Assembly: GCA_013350335.1 (NCBI GenBank)
Contig: CM023539.1
Coordinates: 45,432,631-45,496,630, forward strand
Source of the DNA: Chimonanthus salicifolius
Taxonomy: Eukaryota; Streptophyta; Magnoliopsida; Laurales; Calycanthaceae
Direction: 5' to 3'
Length of the DNA: 64,000 nucleotides
Made by a program: the position numbers and the translations under genes. This document shows, piece by piece, positions 48,066 to 58,512 of the stretch. The notes below the pieces were generated by a model that saw only the letters and a list, made by a program, of their open reading frames with translations, was not told where the DNA came from and searched no databases. Each line of letters begins with the position of its first letter. Position 1 is the stretch's first letter.

Positions 48066-48560
48066 TTTTTGGAAAAATGTATTCCTTTTACTTGAAAGTT
48101 GAACACTTTCCGAGAAAGCAAAAGTAGGCATTTCCATCCTTATCACTTTATTCTTTCCCTCTTCTTCATGCGAAGGTGCGCATCGTTTGATACCCATTCT
48201 CTCTCACACACAACTCCGCAACTCTCAATTTTTACAAGTAAGCGCATCTCTCTCCCTCTCTCTTTTCTTAGTTATTTTTTTGAAAAATGTATTCCTTTTT
48301 CTTGAAAGTTGAACAGTTTCCGGGAAAGCAAAAGTAGGCATTTCCAACCCTTTTCACTTTACTCCTTCCCTCGTCTTCATGCGAAGGTGCGCATCGTTTG
48401 ATACCCATTCTCTCTCTCTCACACACAACTCCGCAACTCCGTCCCTCTCTCCCTCTCTCTTTTTCTGAGTTATTTTTTTTGGAAAAATGTATTCCCATTT
48501 CCAACCCTTTTCACTTTATTCTTTCCCTCGTCTTCATGCGAAGGGGCGCATCGTTTGCAA
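48066..48560 (-). repeat. Second tandem array of the G-family leader, about 2.4 units
   Basis: Units at 48,066-48,275, 48,276-48,480 and a partial one to 48,560, with the same joint after ATGGGTATC as the first array. It is preceded on the left by 'gaatgggctgcctatttttt', the counterpart of 'gaatggacgtcctatttttt' at 45,970. Fusion ORFs starting MGIKRCAPSHEEEGK are by-products of the joints. Confidence 0.75.
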
Positions 48561-50429
48561 AAATCAAGCAGTCATTAGGTCTGGTTGGAAAAGAATATGG
48601 AAATCGTTAAGATTTAATAATTATTTGAAGTAATTAATATTTATGGAGCCTAAAAAGTGACTTCTAAGATTATTCAATATGATCCTTTTTAATATCATGA
48701 TTTCGATGATTATTTGAGGTAATGTTTTTACTATCATATTTAAAGGACCAATCATATGAAGCAAAGTTGGGCTTCATATGGGTTATAAAAGTTTAGAGGA
48801 TAAAATATAATTTGAGGTCATGAAAATATGGGAAGTTTAAAATTTGCTCCTAGAAGATTTTTTTGTTCTTATATTCAATTAAAAATCTATACAATGAACC
48901 CATCATACTTAATAAGAGTTGATCAATCATTAGCGAATTAACAATCAATATTTATTTAATAAACACCTAAAAGTATCACAAGAGTAAGAGTAATGGAGAA
49001 GTTTGGTCTTCGTAACTATTTTCCTTATGTAATTACTTTAGGATAAACCACAAATTGGAAAAAAACTTATTATTCAATCACACTACATTTGGAGCAACCG
49101 ATTCCACTCACCTGGAAAAAACCAAAACTCTTGATGACAGCTCAAGTCTTCCTATTCAAAGAGATTATCTTTTGAAATCTGAAGTAAGGTATTTATTTTT
49201 GAATGAGATGTTAATTGACTACATATTTTAATAATGAAATAAAATCCAACGGTCCCATAAAAATGGAAGAAATGGTTGATTGATGTGAAAATTTAAAAGA
49301 AATAGTCTCAATAAACAAAGTAGAGCAGATATTGAAATGGAGCTTCTTACTTAACATTTTGTTTTATTTGTATAAATCAAATAAATTAAGATGTTTAAAT
49401 ATTTTTTATTATTCTATAATTAATACATCAACATTTTTTTACTTTATCTAGTAAAATAAATATGTTCATTAATATAATATATCGTTGAAATTAAAGCTAA
49501 GAAAATAGAACTTGTAACTCAATTTAATAAGCTAGTCACAAATCTTCCGTCCTATTAAAATGTATAAAACATCTTTGTGAGCAACTATTTTTCATAGAAA
49601 TTACTTTCCTCGATGATTTCTATTTCCATAAAAATGAACTCCATAGATTTTGTTTTCTACATATGATAATTCATTTAGTCTGGTGTGATAAAAAGTTTCC
49701 ATAATAATTCTTAAATAAATGAATTCTTTTTATTGTTAAAAAGGAAAAAAACAAGTTATGACACGATTGTACGGAACTCTAAATGATGTTGATGACGATG
49801 ATAATAATTATAATAATCATAATAGTGACAATAAAAATTTTATATATATATATAATTTTACTTTAAAACGATGATATTAGATAATAAGGAGTATAATTGG
49901 TTTAAATTTTGACTAGCCTACCTCAATTAAATTTAGAAATTTGTAAGTCAGATTAAATTGTTTTATTGATCGGGCATTGAGTACGCATGGGAAGATTGTG
50001 TTTGGTAATGAGTAGAGTTATTGTTTATAAATACTATACTTGATTAAGTTGAACCATCGATTGGATCTTAAGTCATAGATTAGTCGTAAATTTAGTTAAA
50101 TTGACTATGAGACGAAAGTTTGATTGGTTAGAATCAAGATTGCATAATGAATCGAGTCCATTGGATCATAAAATGGATAATTCATCATAGATTGAGTCAC
50201 AGACCTCAGATCGAGTAATGGACTCATGAAATGGGTAATGCATCATAGATTGAGTCACAGACCACAGATCGAGTAACAAGACGTGTTTGAGTTGGATTTT
50301 TTATAATGACTCGGGTAAAGCCATGGTTAGTTCGGATTGGATCATATACCTTAAAATTCATAAGCAGTAGCAATTATTTTTTGACCTCTCTCCTTAGAAA
50401 TTTATTTTCCACACTTCTTTTGTAAAATG

Positions 50430-50583
50430 CTCAAACCACAGGGAATAAATCTCAGTTTCGGCCAATAAATTTTTCTTTCCTTTTTTTTTTTAAATACGAA
50501 TATCAGCGATATATATCGGATATACAATATCGGCCGATATATAAATATTTAAAAAACCGATATTATCACCTCTGGCTCAAACC
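50430..50583. mobile_element. hAT-like MITE, ATCGGCCGAT family, copy 2
   Basis: Element about 50,438-50,575, with ends ACAGGGAATAAATCTC and ATTATCACCTCTGG. CTCAAACC lies on both sides. The paralogous segment at 57,426 has a single CTCAAACC followed by the same flank, so it is the empty site. Confidence 0.85.
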
Positions 50584-50999
50584 GTTTTGAAATATTTTTT
50601 TTATGAAAAAGTTTGCATAAAACATAAGAAAAAACTTCAATATGAAAATACCTCCGAGAAGATGAAGGAGAAGAAAAAAATTCTGCTAAGTCACTGAATT
50701 TTAATCCAGTGAAGACACGATAAACAAGACCCAAGTAAAAAACTTCGGTAATTGAAAAAAACAAGCAATTTCATCCACCATCACTGCCTTCTAAGAAGAG
50801 GAAAAGAGAAATCCAACATGTTCTTATTCTTAATATTTAGAGGAGCAAATAAAAAAATTTAAAATAAGAGCACAAAAGAGTGAAGTAACAGTAGAGATCA
50901 GTCGATAAACAAACAAACGTCCGTTCTCAAACTCAAACAATTAAACATTACAAACCAAAAGGAGTATAAGACTGACTAAAAAGGCAGAGAAAAAACACA

Positions 51000-51230
51000 C
51001 TGAGGTGCCCATGGCTAAATAGAACTTCAATCTATTTAAGGTGTGCAGGCCTTTTAAAGCACTTGACTAATTCTCGGGACATTTATAAGACTCTCTACCA
51101 ATATAAACTGGGCAACTCTTAAAAGGAGTGAAACTTTGATGTGGAGCAAGAATCGAACTTAGGACTTCTGTTTCTTGAGATGAATTCTTGACTATCCCTC
51201 CAATCTCTTTGGATTAACCCCAGTCTCGCA
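51000..51230 (-). mobile_element. Probable tRNA-derived SINE
   Basis: The minus strand shows 'ggagggatagtcaagaattc' (box-A-like) and 'aagttcgattcttgc' (box B) about 45 bp apart, near the right end. The rest is SINE-sized. The flanking duplication was not identified. Confidence 0.45.
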
Positions 51231-52155
51231 ATCTTATCTAATTTCTTGATCCAGTGTAGAACAGTTTATCGGATGTTATGCCAACCTAAACAACAAGCAC
51301 AGCAGTCAAAATTAACTCATTCATATTTGTACTGATAAATGGTATGTCGAGTGCCAATTTCCAATTTCCAGGCCTAGGAACCAAGAAAGGGTTAGGTTAT
51401 AAATAACCGAAACCAATCTCAGGGATTCAATTTGGGTCTGGCCTAACCCTTGCCCAGTATGAAAAGCTAAAAAAATCGGGTTCAGGTTCAACCTGACTTA
51501 AGCGGGGCTCATTTTAGGCCCAAAAAATAAGGCCCCATATTGATTCAGGTCAGACACAACCTAATGTAAGAAAGTCTAAATTGGGCCGGAAACTTTGAAT
51601 TTATCTCAAATTTCTTAAAAGCCTAATTTTCTGTAGTTGCTAGTTTGTACTAACAGAAAGTAGGCTTGCACAAGCCTAATATCACACCGTCACTGGAGGA
51701 TGACAGTAGAAATCGGTATGTTGATCTCCAAGAAAAATCACATAAATAATAGAAGAAAAAAAACTAAAAACACGCAATAGGCATGTCACTGTCCATGATA
51801 TGTGGTTGAATCATAGTTTAAGAATTCAAAAAATCTCAACCTAGACAGGTAGAGATGACTCTAACTCAATAGATTTTTAAGTCGAGTGAGTCAACAATTT
51901 TTCCAATTTTTTCAAACTCAATCAGGTTTCTCGATTTGATAGGATTTGGAGTCTGAATCCAAGTTTTGAGTTTTCAAGCACTACACCGAATTCCTGTCAG
52001 CTTTGACTTGATTTCCTCTAGTTTACATTACTTGACTTGGGTAGAGAGCTCTTACATAGTTAGATTTCCTTTTTTTTTTTTTTTTCTTTTTCTATTAGGG
52101 TTGGTCAAATTACTCAAACTAAGTTAGAAGAACTCAAGTTCAAACTCATAATGCA

Positions 52156-52766
52156 TCAAGAACTGCTATTGTTAATTCCAAAATTTGGTCCTTTAAAGCC
52201 CCTCCGCGGGTAATTAGCTTCTCTTGGATGGCTGGTTTGGAAAAAATCTTGACTCAAGACAATCTTCAAAAAAGAGGAAGAATCGTAGTTAGCGTTTGCC
52301 CTCTGTGTCTGTAAGCCTCTGAAGAGGCGAATCATCTTCTCCTGCTCCTTCTCTTTTGAAGTTTGGTACTCCATTTTTAATCAATCTGGAGTGGCTTGAG
52401 TTATGCCTTCGTCGATTGCTAAGTTGTCCTTTGCTTGGGACATTGCTTCTATCTCGCCTAAATGCTCATTTTTTGTGACAATTATCTTTATTTGTCATTG
52501 TTTGGAGCCTTTGTTGGAATGGAAATAATAAGTTGTTCAAAGATACGAGTGAGACAAGTGCAGCGATGGAAAGAAGTGCTCTTACTAATAGGAATTCAGG
52601 AATATCTCTATTTATGGCATTTTGCGTGTTTGGAAAAAATGTGTTGGTCTTCCTTGATTTCTTTTTCAATTCTTAGTGTTTGCTGTTTTATTTACTTTAT
52701 CTCTTTGTATTTGCACCTCTGGTGCCTCTTTATCTATTAATACATGAATCATTTTAAAAAAAAAAC
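52156..52766 (+). mobile_element. LINE 3' fragment inserted in the left arm of the inverted repeat
   Basis: Translation shows GLEKILTQDNLQKRGRIVVS and SEEANHLLLLL of the LINE zf-RVT region, then a 3' UTR with 'cacctctggtgcctctttat' and an A-run at 52,754-52,766. The same 3' end is seen in the LINE at 23.7 kb. The matching point in the other arm (53,395) is uninterrupted. Confidence 0.8.
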
Positions 52767-52919
52767 TATAGAAGATAATTATTAAAAAAAAGAGTTAAGC
52801 CCTTGAGTCCATTCAGACAATAAAGCAAATGACTACTTTGGGCTTTTGTATCAGCTTAGCTTGTTAGTGGAATGCATTGTTAGGAGAGTCAAATTAGAAC
52901 ATTCTATCGAGGTATTATT

Positions 52920-53094
52920 AAGCACACCTGCATTTCTTTCTGCTTTTTCTCATGTTTCTTCTCCATTTCCTTAGGTTGCTCCAGCAATTCTTTCTCTTGT
53001 CTTGAGTGATGCTTATGTCTCGTGCTGTCATGAATGGAGGGAGAAAGTTGTTTGTTCCACTCTAGCACAATCTTAGAAATTTGTAATGCACCTG
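52920..53094 (-). pseudogene. Captured exon, paralogous to the exon at 21.9-22.2 kb
   Basis: From acceptor ...ggacag at 53,095 the frame reads ALQISKIVLEWNKQLSPSIH, DSTRHKHHSRQEKELLEQPK, EMEKKHEKKQKEMQ to a GT at 52,920. The first 25 residues align with ARHFPKIAQVVWKDKPPSSV-HDS of the 22-kb exon, and the adjacent intron also aligns. The tail is Lys/Glu-rich and coiled-coil-like. Family unknown to me. It is enclosed by the inverted arms described above. Confidence 0.55.
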
Positions 53095-53574
53095 TCCAAA
53101 CTCAAGAAAGAAGAACAAAAAAGAAAAAAAAATCATGATAAAATAATTTGACAATGAATTTCAACAAATAGAATTCAGTTTCACTTTAAGAAATCTCTTT
53201 CCAAACTTAGCAACCAAGCGGTTTAAAAAATGATGCAGCCTATGGTTACAGTGAAAAATATTAACAAATTATATTCTCCTAACAATGCAGTCCACTAACA
53301 AGCTAAAGCTGACACAAAAGCCCAAGGCAGTCATTTGCTTTATTGTTTGAATGACTCAAGGGCCTTGACTCTTTTTTTTAATAAGTATCTTCTATAGTTC
53401 TTGATGCATTATAAGTTCGAACTTGAGTTCTTCTGACTTAGTCAGAGTAATTTGACCAACCATTCTGAATCGATTGCTGTTGGTATTCTCTCTGATATTA
53501 GGAACATACTATACTTCTTGGAGAAGAACAGTGAGCCTCAGAAAGTGAGCAGTGCAGTCTTTGCGGCCTGAGAC

Positions 53575-53884
53575 TGTTGGGGCTACTGCAAATGAGTCCC
53601 ACATTGGAAGTGTAGAGGGTGTTGGGGCTGCTGCGAATGAGTCCCACATTGGAAGTGTGGAGGGAGATCTAGAAGTTTATAAAGAACTTGAGTCACTCCA
53701 CCTAACATGCTATTCTTTTGACCTGGAAGCGCAGGTCCTAACAAACGGTATCGGGAGGATTGTTGGGGCTGCTGTGAACGAGTCCCACATTAGAAGTGTA
53801 GAGGGAAATTTAGGGGTTTATAAACGACTTGAGTCACTCCACCTAAGAGGCTAGTCTTTTATGCTGGAAGTTCAGGTCCTAACA
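53575..53884 (+). mobile_element. Miniature LTR element: two 124-bp LTRs around 17 bp
   Basis: Copies at 53,620-53,743 and 53,761-53,884 both begin TGTTGGGGCTGCTG and end GGTCCTAACA, and each has 'gagtcccacatt' and 'tttataaa'. Between them are only 17 bases, aacggtatcgggaggat, which resemble a fused tRNA primer site and purine tract. A third, 45-bp partial copy (53,575-53,619) abuts the left end. It has no coding capacity. Confidence 0.75.
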
Positions 53885-54615
53885 GTGACCTCCCACCTTA
53901 CCCGCCCATTCCACCAAAGCCACCTGATCACTGTGATCGCCCACCCTGTACACACACTCTGTTGGTTGACTTTGTGCACATTGGTTCTGTTCTTGTCCTT
54001 GGCTGCCCCTATTGGCATGGGAACTCCATGGATTTTGCTTATCAAACTTTGGGCGATGAGCAAACCGACGTTATGCAACTCCTTCTCTTCCTTCAATTGC
54101 TCATCCATTTCCTTTCTCGTGAGGAGCTCGGACTGGAAAATCTACTCTTAAATGATGACAAAGCTATTGGTGAAATATCCCATTCCAAAGCTGCATCACG
54201 GAATCATCACATCCATATTACTGCTATCAATCAGCTACTAAAAACTTTTCCTAATCCCTCTATCGTTAAAGCTGATTGTAGTAGAACCAACTGTCTCCAA
54301 GATGGGATTGCTGTCAACTTTTCTTTGGATCGTCATTGTTGGGGGAGTGGGCAACTGGTGGACTTATTTTGTTGAATTTGTTGGTTTCTCTGCCGAACTG
54401 GTGGACTGTTTAGTGCGCTGGCCCAGGATGTTGGTCTCTTTTGTTCTATTTCTTCGCACAACTGTGCCGTTTTGCTTTGCTCATAGCCCGGGCTGTGGGC
54501 TTCATATTTTTTTTTCTCTCTTCTCTTCCTCTCTCTATTTCTTCCTCTGTACCTATTTCGGGCTCTCGCCCTTTCTTTTGAATGAAATACTAACCGAATC
54601 ATTCAAAAAAAAGTT
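53885..54615 (+). mobile_element. Probable LINE 3' UTR region
   Basis: A 3' end 'cgggctctcgccctttcttt', then 'gaatgaaatactaaccgaat' and an A-run at 54,604-54,612, is typical of plant LINE tails. Upstream lies a 137-codon open frame (53,962-54,375) without a recognisable domain, which I do not call as a gene. Confidence 0.35.
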
Positions 54616-54737
54616 GTATCGGATGGTAATATTCTTGATTTTTTTTTAAAATAGAAGGCATCCAGAAAAGAGCATTGATTTAAATGACAGACAAAACTTT
54701 TGAATTAAAGCAAGTGGAGTGGAAAGAAATAGCAGAC

Positions 54738-55098
54738 CTGGGATGCCGGTGGCTGCAGCTAAAGAAGGTAGTACGACGTCCTTGACGGTCAGTTTGATCG
54801 TCTCCCGGCTTCGAGGGTCGTCCCAGAACTCCTTTAGCTTCTTGGATCCGTTATCTTTAATGGCTACGACGTCATTGACGGTCCGTTTGATCGTCTCCTA
54901 ACATCGAGGGTCCTCCCACAACTCCTTCAGCTTCTGGGCTCCGTCATTGTAGGTCTTTCTAACGGCGTCTTCGACTGGAGTTCGATCAGGAGAGTTCCTC
55001 CGATCCTGCATCTACCTCTTCTGGGCTCCGTCATTGTAGGTCTTTCTAACGGCGTCTTCGACTGGAGTTCGATCAGAAGAGTTCCTCCGATCCTGCAT
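54738..55098 (-). pseudogene. G3: diverged, stop-containing member of the same family
   Basis: Begins MQDRRNSSDRTPVEDAVRKT and carries an in-frame 87-bp tandem duplication (54,934-55,020 and 55,021-55,107) of its start. It continues QKLKELWEDPRC, KKLKEFWDDPRSRETIKLTV, KDVVLPSLAAATGIP and reaches the same phase-1 donor CCCAG/gt. The interval is 361 bp, the same phase as G1 and G2. Two in-frame stops (after GAQKR and after EDPRC) break it, unless the first is part of an intron (AAGAG/GTAGAT). It has the WDDPR-ETIK module twice. Confidence 0.5.
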
Positions 55099-55259
55099 CT
55101 CTCTCTCTCACAAAGACACAACTATTGCAGCAGATGCACTTTTCTGAGTTCAGACGCTCTCAACTCTCAAAACTCAAAGCTGAACACTTCTTTTCCTTTC
55201 GATTACTTTTCTTATAAAAAGTTGCATTTTCTGAAAAGTTGGAAATTTTCTTTCTTGAA

Positions 55260-55950
55260 AAATCAATTGGCCATCTCCTTGCGATTGACAGCAGCATGGC
55301 TCCCTTTTTTCGTTTTTATACACTGTTTTCTTCGATTTTTCCATTTTACCCTTGGCTTCTCTATTTCCTAGATGGCGAGCGGTCCACGTACGTGAATTTT
55401 GTTTATACAGACACCATCTCACCGTGTATATTTTGTCCTTCACGGCCTGTATCAAATAATATAAAATTGATTTATCAGATCACTTATAACAGTAAAATCA
55501 GTTATTTAAATCACTTGTGAATGATAAATCAGCTCTATGAATCACTTGTGAACAGTAAATTAACTCTCTAAATTATATGTGAACAGTAACCCAACTCACC
55601 AAAAACTAGTAGGAGATCTGATTGGTGAACTAATTTTTGACATTTTAAAATTTTTTGGTATGACAGGTGAAGAACAAAATAGACATCATGATAAAACCCA
55701 TATCTATATATAAAAAGTATCTGTGAAAGGATCGCTGGCCTTCCTAGATGGGCAACTCATGAATAACGACGACCTCTCTTTCTCTCTCTTTACTCTCCTT
55801 TCTTTGATGAACGAAAAATTCAAATTTTGGTTTAAATAATTAGATATTAAAATTATGAGAGCTTGGATGAAGTAAGTTTTGTAAAGTTTCATATTTATGA
55901 TAAGATCTTCTAATGGGCCATCAAATGTAAGAAAAGTGAACCTCATCTAA
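55260..55950. other. Sequence between G3 and the duplicated segment
   Basis: The leader of G3 (to about 55.26 kb) has only loose similarity to the G1/G2 leader. From 55.3 kb on there are short ORFs with no recognisable domain and a three-fold 'atcacttgtgaa(t/c)agtaaa' motif at 55.48-55.6 kb. I see no gene. Confidence 0.4.
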
Positions 55951-58316
55951 CATAAAAACTCGTTAAGATTTAATAATTGTTTGAAGTAATTAATATTTAC
56001 AGAGCCTAAAAAGTAACTTCTATGATTATTCAATATGATCTTTTTTAGTATTATGAAAAGGACCAGTCACATGAAGCAAAGTTGGAGGGCAATATAGGTT
56101 ATAAAATATGATTTGTAATCATGAAATTATAGTTTAAAAATTGCTCCTATATTTGAATTGAGAAGATTTTTTTTTTCTTATATTCAATTAAAAATCTTTA
56201 TAATGAAACCATCATATTGTATAAGAGCCGTTCAATCATTTATCAAATTAACAATCAATCTTCATTTGCTAATTTCAGTGAGTGAGTGATAATTTGAGTT
56301 ACATGATATTTGATAATGAAATAAGATCCGATGGTCCATAAAATGAAAGAAATGGTTTGATGATGTGAAAATTTAAAAGAAATAGTCTCATAAAACATAT
56401 ACAATGTAAATAAAGTAGAGCAGATATTGAAGTCGTTTTATTCGTATAAATCAAATAAATAAAGATATTAAAATAAAAATTATTATTCTTTAGTTAATAT
56501 ATCTAACTGTTTTTACTTTACTGAGATATAATATATCATTGAAATTAAACTTAAGAAAAGAGAGAACTTTAATTCAATTTAATAGGCTAGTCATAAATCT
56601 TCTTGGCAACCTAAAAGTTAAAACATATAAGACATGTTTGTGCACAACTATTTTTCATAGAAATTGATTTCCTCAATAATTTTTAATTTCATAAAATATA
56701 TTAATTTCTACATATATTAATTTCTTTAGTTTGGTGTAATAAAAAGTTTCTATAATAATTTTTAAATGAATTGTTTTTTAAAAGGGAATGATGCAAGTTA
56801 GAACTCGATTCTACCTAACTCTAGATGATGATGATATTAATTATAAATATCATAATAGTCAAAATAATAACAACAAGAAAAACTATATACATTATATTAT
56901 TTATTCAACCTATATTTTACTTTAAAATGATAATATTAGATAATAAAGAGTGTAATTGGTTATTTCTGGCTAACCTACTTTAATTTAATCTAAAAATTCA
57001 TAAGTTAAGTTTTTTCATTGATCGGGCAATGAGTATACATGGGACAATTGTGTTTGGTCATGAGAAGAGTTAAAGAAAATAAATATTATGTTTAATTAAA
57101 TTGGACCATCAACTGAGTCTTACGTCATATTGGATCACAAATTTGGTTAAGTTGATCATGAGATGAAAGTTAGGATAATTAGATATAGAATTAGATAATG
57201 GATCGAGTCAATAAGATCATGAAATGAGTAATGCATCATAGATTGGGTCACGGGCCAAGATAAGGTCATGGTATGTTTGGGTTGGAATTTTTTATCATGA
57301 TTCGGATAAAGCCATGGTTAGTCAATGGATTAGATCATATACATTCAAATACACAAGTCATAGAAATTGTTGTTTCAACCTCTCACCTTAAAAAAATTAT
57401 TTTCTACACTTCTTTTGGAAAAATGCTCAAACCGTTGAAATCATTTTACAAAAAAAAGTTCACATTAAACATAAGGAAAAAAAATTCAAATAAAAAAATC
57501 ATTTTCCATTTTCACAAAAGCTATTGTTCACAAACGTGCGCATGAAATACCACCAGGAAGGAGAAGAAACAATTCTGCTAAATTACTGAATTTTAATCCA
57601 GTGAAGACAAGATAAACAGGACCCAAGTAAAAAATGAAAGCATTTAAAAAATAAAAAAGAATCTCAGTGATCCGGTAAGTGAGTCGATTTGTTGTTTTTT
57701 CTGAAAAAAAAAATCTTAATTAGATAAATGAAAGTGATCCAGTAAGTGAGTCAATTTTTGACATTCCTTTTTTTTTTTTTTTGGTTACGGCAGGATGGCG
57801 TAAAGTGAAAAGTTTCGAAAATTCGTGTCTCCTAAAAGATTATTCTATGATAGGATAGTCACCCATTCTTCAAATTCTTCTTGAATGGATGTGGGTGGTT
57901 TTGAAGTCCTTCAGGAAATGCTTTCTCCCTTAGGAATTTGTACACACATCACCAAATACATCACCTGTCCATTCTAGACATCGGATTTCAAATTTTGAAA
58001 ATTAGACTAAGATTGCCTCCTTTTAGCAACCCATCCAGTGGCCACTGGTTTGATGGCTGTGATGCTCTGCCTACACACCCATTCAATCTGCCAAAGTTAC
58101 TCTCGAGCAAGTCTAGGAAAACAGAGCATTACAAATTAAAAGACCCACCAAAACAAGTCATGCACAATAGTAGTCAAACTCAGCTTCTGAAAGTGTTTCC
58201 TTTTCAAATGATGAGAAAAGCCACCAACCTGAGGTTTCCTCCAATTTCGAGGCATAGCAACCCACAAAGGCTTAGGTTAAAAAAAACCGAAACCAACACC
58301 GGGGATTCAATTTGGG

Positions 58317-58512
58317 TCTAGCCCAGGGTATAAAAATCGCCTTTACTGAGATATCGTCGTCTCAGCCTATATATCGGTATCTCGGATCTCAATCGAGATA
58401 TCGGCCAATATCTCTTTCTCTCCTAATTTTTTTTGAACAAATATCAGCTGTAAAAAACCTGAGATATCTCAACCTATACGCAAAATATCGGCCGAGATTT
58501 ATACCTCTAGCC
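58317..58512. mobile_element. hAT-like MITE, ATCGGCCGAT family, copy 3
   Basis: Element about 58,324-58,505, from CAGGGTATAAAAATC to GAGATTTATACC, with TCTAGCC on each side. The partner segment at about 51,437 (ttgggtctggcctaaccc) lacks it. Confidence 0.8.

Larger units (their letters stand above)
35316..49690 (+). repeat. Local duplication, unit 2
   Basis: Second copy of the unit that starts at 17,696. Differences from unit 1 are discrete. A 1.75-kb inverted-repeat element (36.4-38.15) stands in place of 18.64-21.62. A solo LTR sits at 39.63-40.56. The LINE of 23.68-24.54 is absent. About 5.5 kb of secondary duplications and foldback arrays (43.1-48.6) lies between the G gene and the last shared segment. 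Confidence 0.75.
48590..51870 (+). repeat. Duplicated segment, partner of 55.95-58.9 kb
   Basis: 48.59-49.69 is shared with unit 1 (33.4-35.3). The match to 55.95-58.9 continues further, through 'ctgaattttaatccagtgaa' (50.70 and 57.59), 'gggttcaggttcaacctgac' (51.48 and 58.55) and 'catgatatgtggttgaatca' (51.79 and 58.86). Each side carries a private ATCGGCC MITE. A 2-copy tandem repeat of about 60 bp (catcatagattgagtcacag) lies at 50,155-50,275. No protein-coding content is seen. Confidence 0.7.
52094..53462. mobile_element. Pack-MULE-like element carrying a gene fragment
   Basis: Inverted arms of about 190 bp. The left arm is 52,096-52,155 plus 52,767-52,893 (split by a LINE), and the right arm is 53,268-53,459. 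The outer ends are GGTTGGTCAAATTACTC and its complement. The arms match at well over 90%. The ~370-bp centre holds an exon-intron fragment on the minus strand. A clear 9-bp target duplication was not found, so the class assignment is tentative. Confidence 0.6.

Noticed and set aside
53962..54375. 137-codon + strand ORF
   Set aside because: No recognisable motif. It overlaps other open frames and lies next to a LINE-like 3' tail. Kept only as unexplained sequence.
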